Made by a program: the position numbers and the translations under genes. From Cellulomonas sp. SG140 (GTDB taxonomy: Bacteria; Actinomycetota; Actinomycetes; Actinomycetales; Cellulomonadaceae): a stretch of 64,000 bases of DNA. The DNA lies in assembly GCF_025770785.1 (NCBI RefSeq), contig NZ_JANZLA010000001.1, positions 434,001 to 498,000 of the forward strand, given 5' to 3'. The notes beneath the pieces are model-generated. The model made no database searches. It had not been told where the DNA came from and worked only from the letters and a program-made list of their open reading frames with translations. How positions within the stretch are numbered: position 1 is the first letter of the stretch; the number at the start of each line of letters is the position of its first letter. Positions 35,419 to 45,112 of this stretch are shown here, one piece after another.

Positions 35419-35424
35419 CACGAT
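35419..35424 (+). promoter_or_regulatory. -10 element of the DUF167 gene (leaderless)
   Basis: CACGAT, then CACGCC, then ATG 35431. Confidence 0.35.
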
Positions 35425-35430
35425 CACGCC

Positions 35431-35712
35431 ATGCGTCTGGAGATCCGCGTGCGGCCGGGCTCGTCACGGACGGGCGTCGGCGGGGAGCACGGCGGTCGGC
35501 TGGTCGTCAGCGTCCACGAGCGGGCGGTCGACGGGAAGGCGACCGACGCGGCGCTCGACGCCGTCGCCGAGGCGCTCGCAGTCCCCGCCCGTCGGGTCCG
35601 GCTGGTGCGCGGTGCCACCAGCCGCGACAAGCTCGTCGAGGTGGAGACGCGCGACGACGTCGAGGAGGCCGCGCTCGTCGCACGGCTCGAGCAGCTGCGC
35701 TCCTCCGGCTGA
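35431..35712 (+). CDS. DUF167 family protein (YggU-like)
   Basis: The product (93 aa) matches the small YggU/DUF167 fold: LEIRVRPGSSRTGVGG, VSVHERAVDGKATDAALDAVAEAL, VRLVRGATSRDKLVEVE. Its function is unknown. ATG 35431 gives the conserved N-terminus; longer in-frame starts from 35293 add sequence without similarity. It converges on the ATPase gene after 27 bases. Confidence 0.87.
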   Translation: MRLEIRVRPGSSRTGVGGEHGGRLVVSVHERAVDGKATDAALDAVAEALAVPARRVRLVRGATSRDKLVEVETRDDVEEAALVARLEQLRSSG

Positions 35713-35739
35713 CGACCGCAGACGACCGGTCGGCGCGCC

Positions 35740-36528
35740 TCAGATCACGGAGCGGAGGTGCGAGACCGGCCGGTTCGACGAGGCGCCGGTGATCGCCGCG
35801 ATGATCGCCTCGTAGCTGGTGGTCGCCGTGTCGAACGAGCCGTTGTTGCGGCCGTGGCGGAGCACCTCGATCCGGTCCGAGACGGAACGGACGTCGTTCA
35901 TGTTGTGGCTGATGAGCACCACGCCGAGCCCGAGGTCGCGCAGCCGCTCGATGTGGGTCAGCACCTCGGCGGTCTGCGCCACGGACAGCGCGGCGGTCGG
36001 CTCGTCGAGCACGACGAGCCGGGGCTGACCGACCAGCGTCCGCGCGATGGCGACGGCCTGGCGCTGGCCGCCCGACAGCGTGCGCAGCGGCGAGTGCACC
36101 GACGGGATGCCGGCGGTGATCTGCTGCAGGATGCGCCGAGCCGTCTGCTCCATGCGCTCCTCGGCCAGCCAGCCCCCGGACGCGCGCACCTCCTGGCCCA
36201 GGAAGATGTTGGCCGTCACGTCGAGGTTCTCGCACAGCGCGAGGTCCTGGAAGACGGTGGCGATCCCGAGCTCGCGGGCCGCCTTGGCCGAGGTGATGCT
36301 GGCCGGCTCGCCGTCGAGCTCGACCAGACCGGCGTCGGGACGCAGCACGCCGGCGATGACCTTCGCCAGGGTGGACTTGCCGGCGCCGTTGTCGCCGACG
36401 AGCGCGACGACCTCGTGCGCGCGCACCTCGAAGTCGACCCCGATCAGGGCCTCGACGGCACCGAACCGCTTGGTCACTCCCTGCATCGACAGCAGGGGTG
36501 GGCGGATGTCGGGCGTCGTCGCCGTCAT
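35740..36528 (-). CDS. Single-domain sugar-type ABC ATPase (FrcA-like)
   Basis: The product (262 aa) is a complete ATPase: GDNGAGKST, VFQDLALCENLDV (Q loop), LSGGQRQAVAIAR (signature), LVVLDEPTAAL (Walker B) and VLISHNM (H loop). It resembles FrcA of fructose/sugar importers, but no permease or binding-protein gene lies next to it. It may energise MmsB or a permease elsewhere. ATG 36528 is preceded by GGAG; an in-frame ATG at 36552 would add eight acidic residues. It sits 59 bp downstream of the ROK gene on the same strand, probably co-transcribed. Confidence 0.82.
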   Translation of the reverse strand: MTATTPDIRPPLLSMQGVTKRFGAVEALIGVDFEVRAHEVVALVGDNGAGKSTLAKVIAGVLRPDAGLVELDGEPASITSAKAARELGIATVFQDLALCENLDVTANIFLGQEVRASGGWLAEERMEQTARRILQQITAGIPSVHSPLRTLSGGQRQAVAIARTLVGQPRLVVLDEPTAALSVAQTAEVLTHIERLRDLGLGVVLISHNMNDVRSVSDRIEVLRHGRNNGSFDTATTSYEAIIAAITGASSNRPVSHLRSVI

Positions 36529-36587
36529 GCTCTCCTGCTCCTCGTCGGTCATGGGTCCCGTCAGTGAATCGGTGCGGACGTCCACAG

Positions 36588-37778
36588 TCAACCAACCCCC
36601 CAGCGTCCGACCGGCTCGTCCTCGACCGCCCTCACCAACAGATCGGTCGACGACAGCACGAGCAGGAGGGCACCCATCACCTCGGCGTTGGCGCCGAGGT
36701 CCGCGGGGACCACCTCGAGGGGTGCGATCTGGTTCAGCAGCACACGGCGGCGGATCGCCTCGCGCATCGGTCCGAGCAGGATCTCCCCCGTCTCGGCCAG
36801 CTCGCCGCCGACCACGACGCACTGCGGGTTGACGGCCATGCCGAGGCCCGCGACGACCACACCGATGGTCGCACCGGCGTCGGCGACGATCTGGCGGCAG
36901 CCGGGGTCACCGGCGAGCGCCTGGGCGATCACGTCGCGGAGCGCCAGCGTGCCGTGGCTCGCGCGCAGCGGGGCGAGCAGCGCCTGCGCACCGACCACCG
37001 TGTTGAGGCACCCGCGGCTGCCGCACAGGCAGATGTCGCCGCCCGCGTCGACCTGCACGTGGCCGATCTCCCCCGCCGTCCCGGCGAACCCGCGGTGGAC
37101 CTGACCGCCGATGACGATGCCGCCGCCGACGCCGTACGAGGCACGCACGTACACCGAGTCCTGGTAGCCGCGGGAGGCGCCGATGCGGCTCTCGGCCAGC
37201 GCGCCGAGGTTGGCGTCGTTGTCCACGAACACCGGTCGGTTCAGCCGCTTGGACATCACGTAGCCCACGGACACGTCGTCCCAGCCGCGCATGATGCCGG
37301 GCACCGAGATGGTGCCGGTGGCGACGTCGACCGGCGCGGGGAGGGCGATGCCGATGCCGAGCACCTCGTCCAGGGCGGACCCGACGCGCTCGAGCAGGTC
37401 GACGATCAGCAGAGCGGCGCGGTCCAGGCTCGTGTCCGCACGGTGCTCGGGCGGCAGCGGCAGCGTCTGGTCGGCCAGCACCTCGTGCGAGGCGTCGGCC
37501 AGCGAGATGCGCAGGTGCCGCAGGCCGATGTGCACGCCGACCGCCACCCCGGTGCGGTGCGCGAGCGTGACCAGCTGGGCGCGGCGACCGCTGCGGACCG
37601 TGGTGCGGACCTCGACGACCCCGGCGCCGAGCAGCTCCTTGACGATGTTGGACACCGTCGCGGCGGACAGGCCGGTGGTGCCGGCGAGCTCGACCTGGGT
37701 CAGACCGCCGAAACGACGGACGGCGTCGACGATCAGCGCGCGGTTCGCCCCTCGCAGGGCGGACTGCGACCCCGACAT
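36588..37778 (-). CDS. ROK-family transcriptional repressor (XylR/NagC type)
   Basis: The product (396 aa) has an N-terminal winged helix (about 12-60: NRALIVDAVRRFGGLTQVELAGTTGLSAATVSNIVKELL is read across this span) and a ROK sugar-kinase-like domain with VFVDNDANLGALAE, SYGVGGGIVIGGQVHRG, the zinc motif GEIGHVQVD followed by CLCGSRGCLNT. It probably senses a sugar and controls the neighbouring transport genes. Upstream on its strand are TTGACG (37886-37881) and GGTTTGATTCACC, which could be its own site. GAGGGCGAGG precedes ATG 37778. Confidence 0.88.
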   Translation of the reverse strand: MSGSQSALRGANRALIVDAVRRFGGLTQVELAGTTGLSAATVSNIVKELLGAGVVEVRTTVRSGRRAQLVTLAHRTGVAVGVHIGLRHLRISLADASHEVLADQTLPLPPEHRADTSLDRAALLIVDLLERVGSALDEVLGIGIALPAPVDVATGTISVPGIMRGWDDVSVGYVMSKRLNRPVFVDNDANLGALAESRIGASRGYQDSVYVRASYGVGGGIVIGGQVHRGFAGTAGEIGHVQVDAGGDICLCGSRGCLNTVVGAQALLAPLRASHGTLALRDVIAQALAGDPGCRQIVADAGATIGVVVAGLGMAVNPQCVVVGGELAETGEILLGPMREAIRRRVLLNQIAPLEVVPADLGANAEVMGALLLVLSSTDLLVRAVEDEPVGRWGVG

Positions 37779-37887
37779 CGTCCTCGCCCTCCCGCCGCGC
37801 CACGCCGCGCCGGAGGCGGCGCCGCTTCATCGGCGCACCGGGCCTGCCCGGGCGGTTTCTGGGTGAATCAAACCACCGATCGTCAAG

Positions 37888-37927
37888 ACCTCGCCCCGGC
37901 AGGCGCGGCGGCCGACCGGGGCGAGGT
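37888..37927 (-). terminator. Terminator downstream of mdh
   Basis: Perfect stem ACCTCGCCCCGG / CCGGGGCGAGGT with a 16-base loop, 21 bases after the mdh stop and upstream of the ROK promoter region. Confidence 0.7.
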
Positions 37928-37947
37928 GGTGACGAGGACGGTGCGGA

Positions 37948-39009
<1,062 letters not shown>

Positions 39010-40227
39010 TCAGGCGAGGCGCGCCGCGAGGTTCTCGTCGAGCTGGGCGAGGAACTCCTCCGTGGTGAGCCACGGCTGCTTCGGGCCCACGAGCGAGGCG
39101 AGGTCCTTGGTCATCGCGCCGGACTCGACCGTCTTGATGACGACGTCCTCGAGGGTCTCCGCGAAACGCGTCACCTCGGGCGTGCCGTCCAGCGTGCCGC
39201 GGTGCTTGAGGCCGCCGGTCCACGCGTAGATCGAGGCGATCGGGTTGGTGGACGTCGGCTTGCCGGCCTGGTGCTGGCGGTAGTGCCGCGTGACCGTGCC
39301 GTGAGCGGCCTCCGCCTCGACCGTCTTGCCGTCGGGGGTCATCAGCACGCTGGTCATCAGGCCGAGCGAGCCGAAGCCCTGCGCGACGGTGTCCGACTGC
39401 ACGTCGCCGTCGTAGTTCTTGCAGGCCCAGACGTAGCCGCCCTCCCACTTGAGGGCGGAGGCGACCATGTCGTCGATCAGGCGGTGCTCGTAGGTGAGCC
39501 CCGCCGCGTCGAACTGCGCCTTGTACTCGGTCTCGAACACCTCGGCGAACAGGTCCTTGAACTGACCGTCGTACGCCTTGAGGATCGTGTTCTTGGTCGA
39601 CAGGTACACCGGGTAGCCGCGCTGCAGCCCGTAGGCGAACGAGGCGCGCGCGAAGTCCTTGATCGACTCGGTGAAGTTGTACATGCCCATCGCCACGCCG
39701 CCGGCCTCGGGGTAGACCACGACGTCCTGGCTGATCGGCGCGGAACCGTCCGCCGGCGTGAAGGTCAGAGTCAGCGTGCCCGCGCCCGGGACGACGAAGT
39801 CGGTGGCGCGGTACTGGTCGCCGAAGGCGTGACGGCCGATGACGATCGGCTTGGTCCAGCCGGGGACCAGGCGCGGGATGTTGCTGATGATGATCGGCTC
39901 GCGGAAGACGACGCCGCCGAGGATGTTGCGGATGGTCCCGTTCGGGCTCTTCCACATCTTCTTCAGGCCGAACTCGGCGACGCGGGCCTCGTCGGGCGTG
40001 ATCGTCGCGCACTTGACGCCGACGCCGTGCTCGGCGATCGCGTGCGCCGCGTCGATGGTCACCTGGTCGTCCGTGGCGTCCCGGTGCTGGATCGACAGGT
40101 CGTAGTAGAGGAGGTCGACGTCCAGGTACGGGTGGATCAGGCGGTCCTTGATGAACTGCCAGATGATCCGGGTCATCTCGTCGCCGTCGAGCTCGACGAC
40201 CGGACCGACGACGCTGATCTTCGCCAT
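39010..40227 (-). CDS. icd: NADP-dependent isocitrate dehydrogenase, dimeric type
   Basis: The product (405 aa) converts isocitrate to 2-oxoglutarate. It begins [20 protein letters not shown] and contains [19 protein letters not shown] (substrate Ser/Arg loop, about 95-113), [42 protein letters not shown] and [12 protein letters not shown] (NADP site). It is the eukaryote-like homodimeric class rather than the E. coli class. ATG 40227 has AGGAG about 10 nt upstream; the 11-residue longer reading is rejected. Confidence 0.96.
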   Translation of the reverse strand: MAKISVVGPVVELDGDEMTRIIWQFIKDRLIHPYLDVDLLYYDLSIQHRDATDDQVTIDAAHAIAEHGVGVKCATITPDEARVAEFGLKKMWKSPNGTIRNILGGVVFREPIIISNIPRLVPGWTKPIVIGRHAFGDQYRATDFVVPGAGTLTLTFTPADGSAPISQDVVVYPEAGGVAMGMYNFTESIKDFARASFAYGLQRGYPVYLSTKNTILKAYDGQFKDLFAEVFETEYKAQFDAAGLTYEHRLIDDMVASALKWEGGYVWACKNYDGDVQSDTVAQGFGSLGLMTSVLMTPDGKTVEAEAAHGTVTRHYRQHQAGKPTSTNPIASIYAWTGGLKHRGTLDGTPEVTRFAETLEDVVIKTVESGAMTKDLASLVGPKQPWLTTEEFLAQLDENLAARLA

Positions 40228-40278
40228 GATGCGGGCTCTCCTGTGGGCCGGGGCCGGCACCGCTGGGTGCCGCGCGCC

Positions 40279-40299
40279 AGATTACTCGACATCGAGAGA
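40279..40299 (-). promoter_or_regulatory. icd-mdh promoter -10 with palindromic operator
   Basis: Minus strand reads TCTCTCGATGTCGAGTAATC (40299-40280), with -10 TAATCT at 40284-40279. The CTCGA-TG-TCGAG core is a perfect dyad. The same 20-bp element, with one change, lies at the sucC promoter (50099-50080). Confidence 0.6.
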
Positions 40300-40403
40300 C
40301 TTTGCGGCGTGCGTCCGGCCGGACCGGCCTGACGCACCACAGGACCGGCTGGCATGCTGGGGGCCGATCCCCCGATCTCCACCCGTACTCAGACAGGACG
40401 GCC

Positions 40404-41396
40404 ATGTCCCAGCAGAAGCCCGACCCCGCCGACATCACGGCGGCGACCGCGTCCGACGTGCCCGTCGAGACCGAGGCCGTCCCGGCCGGCACCCGCCCCG
40501 AGGCGGTGTCGGAGCCCGAGGAGCTGGCCGACGTCACCGCCGAGGGCGAGCTGGTGCTCGACGAGGACGTCGAGACCTACGTCGAGGGGCCGTCGCTGGC
40601 GGCCAAGCTGGGCGTCGAGGCCCTCGGCACGTTCGTGCTCGTGTTCGCCGGTGTGGGCGTCGCCCTGTACTCCGCGTTCAGCGGCGTCGGCGGCACCCTG
40701 GCGGTCGCGCTGGCCTTCGGCATCGCCGTGCTGGCGGGCATCATCGCGTTCGGCCGGGTCTCCGGCGGGCACTTCAACCCCGCGGTGACCCTGGGCGCGG
40801 CGGTGGCCGGCCGCGCCCGCTGGGCCGACGTGCTGCCCTACTGGCTGGCCCAGGTGGTCGGCGGCGCGCTCGGTGCGGCCGTGCTGTTCCTGACGGTGCC
40901 GAGCGGTCTGCCGCAGATCCTCGGTCACCAGTCCGGTGGCGTCCGCGCGCTGTTCAGCACCGTGTCCACCGGCTACGGCACCCACTCGCCGCTGGCGCAC
41001 GTGCTGGCGCAGAACCAGATCACGTCCGACGTCACGTTCGGCGTCGGTGCCGCCCTGCTGGCCGAGGCTGTCGGCACGGCGATCTTCGTCGCGGTGATCC
41101 TCGGCGCAACCGACCGTCGCGCCAACCTGCAGCACGTCCCGTTCGCGGTCGGCCTCACGCTGTCCGCCGTGATCCTGGTGCTGCTGCCGATCACCAACGC
41201 GTCGGTGAACCCGGCCCGGTCGCTCGCGACGGCGATCTTCTCCGAGAGCTGGGCGCTCAAGCAGGTCTGGCTGTTCTGGGTGGCACCGCTGCTCGGCGCC
41301 GCCGTGTCCGGCCTGCTGTACCGGGCCTTCGCACGCGAGCCGGTCGAGGACGACCTGTTCGGCGAGGAGGAGGCCGAGGTCGTCGTCGTGCCCTGA
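40404..41396 (+). CDS. Aquaporin / MIP-family channel
   Basis: The product (330 aa) has six helices with two NPA half-loops: GGHFNPAVTLG (about 128-138) and NASVNPARSLAT (near 270-281). After the first 60 residues, which are acidic and Thr/Val/Glu-rich, the fold follows the AqpZ pattern. Arg after the second NPA is kept, consistent with water selectivity, but glycerol transport is not excluded. The C-terminus is strongly acidic. ATG 40404 has AGGA upstream. Confidence 0.9.
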   Translation: MSQQKPDPADITAATASDVPVETEAVPAGTRPEAVSEPEELADVTAEGELVLDEDVETYVEGPSLAAKLGVEALGTFVLVFAGVGVALYSAFSGVGGTLAVALAFGIAVLAGIIAFGRVSGGHFNPAVTLGAAVAGRARWADVLPYWLAQVVGGALGAAVLFLTVPSGLPQILGHQSGGVRALFSTVSTGYGTHSPLAHVLAQNQITSDVTFGVGAALLAEAVGTAIFVAVILGATDRRANLQHVPFAVGLTLSAVILVLLPITNASVNPARSLATAIFSESWALKQVWLFWVAPLLGAAVSGLLYRAFAREPVEDDLFGEEEAEVVVVP

Positions 41397-41415
41397 GGCA
41401 ACGCCCGCACCGCGC

Positions 41416-41459
41416 GACGCCCGTCGCCTGCCTCCCCGCGAGGTCAGGCGGCGGGCGTC
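41416..41459. terminator. Bidirectional terminator between aquaporin and FAD-oxidoreductase genes
   Basis: 15-bp stem GACGCCCGTCGCCTG with one G-U pair and a 14-base loop. The right arm overlaps the stop region of the minus-strand gene. Confidence 0.7.
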
Positions 41460-42766
41460 CTGCTGAGCAGGGTGCGCAGCGGGACGTCGGGGTCAGCAGC
41501 TGCCGCGGCGTCGACCCGCGGCAGCTCGGCGCCGCCGAACGCGCGCCGGGCCGGACCGACCTCCCGGTGCCGGTCGACGACCAGGACCGCCGTGACACGG
41601 TCACCGGCGAGCCAGAGGACGCTCCAGCCGGCGGACGCCGTGGGGTCGCCGCGGACGACGACCTCGTCGGCGGCGCCGGGCTGGCCGAGCAGCACCAGGT
41701 CGTGGCCCAGCTGGGTGGAGAACACCTCCGGCGCGGGGTCGCCCAGCGCGGGGTCGGTCAGCGCCGGGTCGTCCGGCGAGGGCTCGTCCGCACGGTGGCC
41801 GCCGCTGCCCACGCCTGCCCCGTCCAGTGCGACCAGATGGCGCGCCAGTGCCTCGGGCCCCCGCAGCGCCGCCTCCCAGTGGCCGCCCGGGACCCAGCCG
41901 TGCCGGGCCGACCGACGCACCGCCACGTCGCCGACGGCCCAGAGGCCGGGGACCGGCCGATGATCCGCCAGCACCCGGTACCGCTCGTCGACCCGCACGG
42001 CCCCGGACGCGTCCCGCGGCAGCGTGTCCCCCAGCCAGCCGGTCGCCGGCCGGGCACCCACCGCGGCCAGCACCGTGGCCGCAGGCAGCCGTCGGCCGTC
42101 GGCCAGCCGGACGCCGCCGTCCTCCACGGCGGCGACGGACGCGCCGGTCAGCAGCTCGACGCCGGCCGCCGCGTACCAGGGTGCGGTCAGCGCACCGACC
42201 CGGGTGCCCAGGGCGGCGCTCAGCGGGGCGTCCGCGGCCTCCACGACGGTCACCGGGCTGCCGCTCGCGGCGACCACGCCGGCCACCTCGGCACCGATCC
42301 AGCCGGCGCCGATCACCACCAGCGGCCCGCCGTCCGCGAGCGCGGCACGCAGCTGGTCGGCGTCGCCCGCCGTGTGCAGCGTGCGGGCGGAGCCCCAGGC
42401 GGGAGGCCGGACGGCATGCGCACCGGTCGCGAGCACGACGTGGTCGGCGTGCACCGGGCCGGTGTCCGTGTCGACGCCGGGTCGTCCCGGCTCGTCGAGC
42501 AGCAGGGCGCGCGCGGGTCGGTCCAGCTCGACGCGGTCGGCGAGAGCCGCGACGTCCACCCCGAGCTCGTCGGTCAGCCAGGCGGGTGCGGTGCGGTCGA
42601 GGAGGTGCTTGGAAAGCGGCGGGCGGTCGTACGGCGGCACGCCCTCGGCACCGAGCACGTGGATGCTCCCGTCGAACCCGGCGGTGCGCAGCTCGGCCAC
42701 GGTGCGCGTGGCGGCGAGCCCGGCACCGACCACCAGGACCTCACGGGCGGCCGGGTTGCTGCGCAC
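41444..42766 (-). CDS. FAD-dependent pyridine nucleotide-disulphide oxidoreductase (ferredoxin reductase-like)
   Basis: The product (440 aa) has the FAD motif VLVVGAGLAATRTVAEL (about 10-26), PYDRPPLSKHLL, LATGAHAVRPP, NAD motif LVVIGAGWIGAEVAGVV and WAVGDVA (second FAD site). A C-terminal reductase domain follows. It resembles rubredoxin/ferredoxin reductases, but no ferredoxin or P450 lies next to it. GTG 42766 is fixed by TACCGT 6 nt upstream. It is divergent from the DUF3017 gene, with overlapping promoters. Confidence 0.87.
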   Translation of the reverse strand: MRSNPAAREVLVVGAGLAATRTVAELRTAGFDGSIHVLGAEGVPPYDRPPLSKHLLDRTAPAWLTDELGVDVAALADRVELDRPARALLLDEPGRPGVDTDTGPVHADHVVLATGAHAVRPPAWGSARTLHTAGDADQLRAALADGGPLVVIGAGWIGAEVAGVVAASGSPVTVVEAADAPLSAALGTRVGALTAPWYAAAGVELLTGASVAAVEDGGVRLADGRRLPAATVLAAVGARPATGWLGDTLPRDASGAVRVDERYRVLADHRPVPGLWAVGDVAVRRSARHGWVPGGHWEAALRGPEALARHLVALDGAGVGSGGHRADEPSPDDPALTDPALGDPAPEVFSTQLGHDLVLLGQPGAADEVVVRGDPTASAGWSVLWLAGDRVTAVLVVDRHREVGPARRAFGGAELPRVDAAAAADPDVPLRTLLSRTPAA

Positions 42767-42772
42767 CGGGCC

Positions 42773-42782
42773 ACGGTAGTCT
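42773..42782. promoter_or_regulatory. Overlapping divergent -10 elements (FAD oxidoreductase / DUF3017)
   Basis: ACGGTAGTCT contains TACCGT on the minus strand (42778-42773, 6 nt before GTG 42766) and TAGTCT on the plus strand (42777-42782, about 18 nt before ATG 42801). The hexamers share two base pairs. Confidence 0.5.
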
Positions 42783-42800
42783 GCCAAGAGGGAGGCACGG

Positions 42801-43265
42801 ATGGGCGCTGAGCATGCGGTCGGTCGTGCGCCGACAGGCGCACCGACCTCCGGTGGCGCACCCCGCACACCCTCCGCCACCGCGTCCACGTGGCCACGGA
42901 TCGATGCGGGCGGCCCCTCGACGAGCAACCTCGGCGCGGTGGCACCGATGGCCACGCCCTCCCCGTCGCCCGCATCGGGAGCCGTCCCGCTGGTGGTGCG
43001 CCGCCGGCCGCGCCTGCCGCGTTCGGTCCTGCTGGTGGTGGTCGGTGTCGCGCTCGTGGTGGTCGCTGCCCTGGTGCTCGGCACCCGTGCGGCGGCGGGT
43101 CTGCTCGCGCTGCAGCTGCTCGTGTGCGCCGTCGTGCGGGCCGTCCGGCCGGCCCCCGGACCGAACGCGTTGGCGGTGCGCTCACGCGCTCTCGACGTGC
43201 TCACGCTGACGACGTTCGCCCTGGTCCTCGGCGTGCTCGCGGCGATCGTCCCCGGCGCGCGCTGA
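42801..43265 (+). CDS. DUF3017 family membrane protein
   Basis: The product (154 aa) has 65 disordered Ala/Pro/Ser/Thr-rich residues, a basic RRRPRLPR stretch and three hydrophobic helices (SVLLVVVGVALVVVAALVLG, then LLALQLLVCAVV, then LTTFALVLGVLAAIV). DUF3017 proteins of this shape sit near folD, purH or mdh in other actinobacteria. Its function is unknown. GAGGGAGG lies about 5 nt before ATG 42801. Confidence 0.75.
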   Translation: MGAEHAVGRAPTGAPTSGGAPRTPSATASTWPRIDAGGPSTSNLGAVAPMATPSPSPASGAVPLVVRRRPRLPRSVLLVVVGVALVVVAALVLGTRAAAGLLALQLLVCAVVRAVRPAPGPNALAVRSRALDVLTLTTFALVLGVLAAIVPGAR

Positions 43266-43300
43266 CCGCTGCCGCGGCAACAACCGGCACGGGACCGGCT

Positions 43301-43333
43301 CGTCCGGGACCGCCGTCTGCGCGGTCCCGGACG
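43301..43333. terminator. Bidirectional terminator between the DUF3017 gene and purH
   Basis: 13-bp perfect stem CGTCCGGGACCGC and its complement, with a 7-base loop, between convergent genes. Confidence 0.8.
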
Positions 43334-43341
43334 GCGCCCGC

Positions 43342-44967
43342 TCAGTGGGCGAAGTGCCGCGTCCCGGTCAGGTAGAGGGTGACGCCGGCCGCCTTCGCCG
43401 CCTCGATCACCTCCGGGTCCCGCACGGAGCCGCCCGGCTGCACGACGGCGCGCACCCCGGCGTCCAGCAGCACCTGGAGGCCGTCGGCGAACGGGAAGAA
43501 GGCGTCCGACGCGGCGACCGAACCGCGCGCCCGCGCCTGACCGTCCGCGTCGGCGCGCTCGACGGCCAGCCGGCACGAGTCGACGCGGTTGACCTGCCCC
43601 ATCCCGACCCCGACCGAGGCGCCGTCCGCAGCGAGCAGGATCGCGTTCGACTTCACCGCCCGGACGGCGCGCCAGGCGAAGGCGAGATCGGCCAGCGTGG
43701 CGTCGTCGGCGGCCTCGCCCGCAGCGAGCGTCCACGTGGTCGGGTCGTCGCCGGCGGCGTCGATCCGGTCCGCCTGCTGCACGAGGAGGCCACCGCTGAT
43801 CGACCGCTGCTCGAGGCGGGCGGCGGGCGGGGCGTCCACGACCAGGAGGCGGACGTTCTTCTTCTGGGACAGCAGCTCGAGGGCGTCGTCGTCGAAGGCC
43901 GGCGCCAGGACCACCTCGGTGAACACCGGCGCGATCTGCCGGGCCGCCGCGAGGGTGATGGGCACGTTGGCCGCGATCACGCCACCGAACGCCGACACCG
44001 GGTCGCAGGCGTGGGCCTTGGCGTGGGCGTCCGCCACGTCCGTGCCGACGGCGATGCCGCAGGGGTTGGCGTGCTTGATGATCGCGACTGTCGGCTGGTC
44101 GCCGTGGTCGTGAGCCGCACGCCAGGCCGCGTCGGCGTCGACGTAGTTGTTGTAGCTCATCGCCTTGCCGTGCAGCTGGGTCGCCTGGGCCAGCCCCCGC
44201 GCACCGTCGCCTGCGGTGTACAGCGCCGCGGCCTGGTGCGGGTTCTCGCCGTACCGGAGCACCGCCGAGCGCGTCCACGTGCCACCGACCCACGCGGGGA
44301 AGCCGGTGTGCTCGCCCTCGACCTCGTCGGTGCTGGTGGCGACGTTGCCCATCCAGGAGGCGACGGCCACGTCGTAGGTCGCCGTGTGCACGAACGCCTC
44401 CGCCGCCAGCCGGGTGCGCTGGGCGAGCGTGAAACCGCCCGCCGCGACGGCCTCGACCACCGCCGGGTAGCCGGACGGGTCGACGACGACGGCGACGCTC
44501 GGGTGGTTCTTCGCGGCGGCCCGGACCATCGAGGGGCCGCCGATGTCGATCTGCTCGACGCACTCGTCGACCGAGGCGCCGGAGGCCACCGTCGCGGTGA
44601 ACGGGTACAGGTTGACGACCACCAGCTCGAACGGCGCCACGCCGAGGTCCTCGAGCTGGGCCAGGTGCTCCGGCCGGCGGGTGTCGGCGAGGATCCCGGC
44701 GTGCACCCGGGGGTGCAGGGTCTTCACACGGCCGTCGAGGCACTCGGGGAAGCCGGTCAGCTCCTCGACGCGGGTCACCGGGACGCCCGCGCCGGCGATC
44801 GTCGCGGCCGTCGAGCCGGTGGACACCAGCTCGACGCCGGCCGCGTGCAGCGCGGTGGCGAGCTCGACGAGACCCGTCTTGTCGTAGACGGAGACGAGCG
44901 CGCGGCGGACCGGACGGCGACCGTCGCCGGTCGGGGTTGCGGCGGACTGGCTGGGCTGCTGGGACAT
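43342..44967 (-). CDS. purH: AICAR formyltransferase / IMP cyclohydrolase
   Basis: The product (541 aa) catalyses the last two steps of IMP synthesis and consumes the ZMP that its own riboswitch senses. The IMPCH domain (about 22-160) has [45 protein letters not shown] and NLYPF. The AICARFT domain contains [27 protein letters not shown] (Lys-His active site) and [16 protein letters not shown]; it ends with [15 protein letters not shown] and TGTRHFAH. It follows purN, separated by the ZTP aptamer. Confidence 0.97.
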   Translation of the reverse strand: MSQQPSQSAATPTGDGRRPVRRALVSVYDKTGLVELATALHAAGVELVSTGSTAATIAGAGVPVTRVEELTGFPECLDGRVKTLHPRVHAGILADTRRPEHLAQLEDLGVAPFELVVVNLYPFTATVASGASVDECVEQIDIGGPSMVRAAAKNHPSVAVVVDPSGYPAVVEAVAAGGFTLAQRTRLAAEAFVHTATYDVAVASWMGNVATSTDEVEGEHTGFPAWVGGTWTRSAVLRYGENPHQAAALYTAGDGARGLAQATQLHGKAMSYNNYVDADAAWRAAHDHGDQPTVAIIKHANPCGIAVGTDVADAHAKAHACDPVSAFGGVIAANVPITLAAARQIAPVFTEVVLAPAFDDDALELLSQKKNVRLLVVDAPPAARLEQRSISGGLLVQQADRIDAAGDDPTTWTLAAGEAADDATLADLAFAWRAVRAVKSNAILLAADGASVGVGMGQVNRVDSCRLAVERADADGQARARGSVAASDAFFPFADGLQVLLDAGVRAVVQPGGSVRDPEVIEAAKAAGVTLYLTGTRHFAH

Positions 44968-45014
44968 CGAGCACTCTCCCGGGTCAGGGCGCCGCGGTCA
45001 CGGCGCGGGGCGGA

Positions 45015-45105
45015 CCCGGGCACCCAGGCGGACGGTGCACGGACGACGGTGGTGCGGCCGCTCCCCGGTGGTGATCCACCTCGGTTCGCCAGTCACGGCC
45101 GAGGC
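45015..45105 (-). promoter_or_regulatory. ZTP (pfl) riboswitch controlling purH
   Basis: Minus-strand RNA: GGCCG, then UGACUGGCGAA, a GGUGG/CCACC hairpin and GGGGAG closing with CGGCC; after a linker, CCGCCUGGGUGCCCGGG. All conserved blocks of the pfl aptamer are present. It lies in the purN-purH gap. The 48 nt downstream include a G+C-rich segment (GGCGCCCUGACCCGGGAGAG) where the ribosome site GGGAGAG could be masked, suggesting translational control. Confidence 0.9.
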
Positions 45106-45106
45106 C

Positions 45107-45112
45107 ATGCTA
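45107..45112 (-). promoter_or_regulatory. Candidate internal -10 for purH, made from the purN stop codon
   Basis: TAGCAT on the minus strand: TAG is the purN stop. Initiation about 7 nt downstream would be at the first ZTP stem. Confidence 0.4.

Larger units (their letters stand above)
35125..35430. other. 306-bp divergent intergenic region mmsA / DUF167
   Basis: Apart from the two promoters listed separately, this stretch shows two GTGAC direct repeats 11 bp apart (35244-35248, 35255-35259) and a small AAGG/CCTT dyad at 35216-35229, just upstream of the mmsA -35. No ORF with coding character or RNA structure is evident. A regulator site for the sugar operon probably lies here. Confidence 0.4.
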
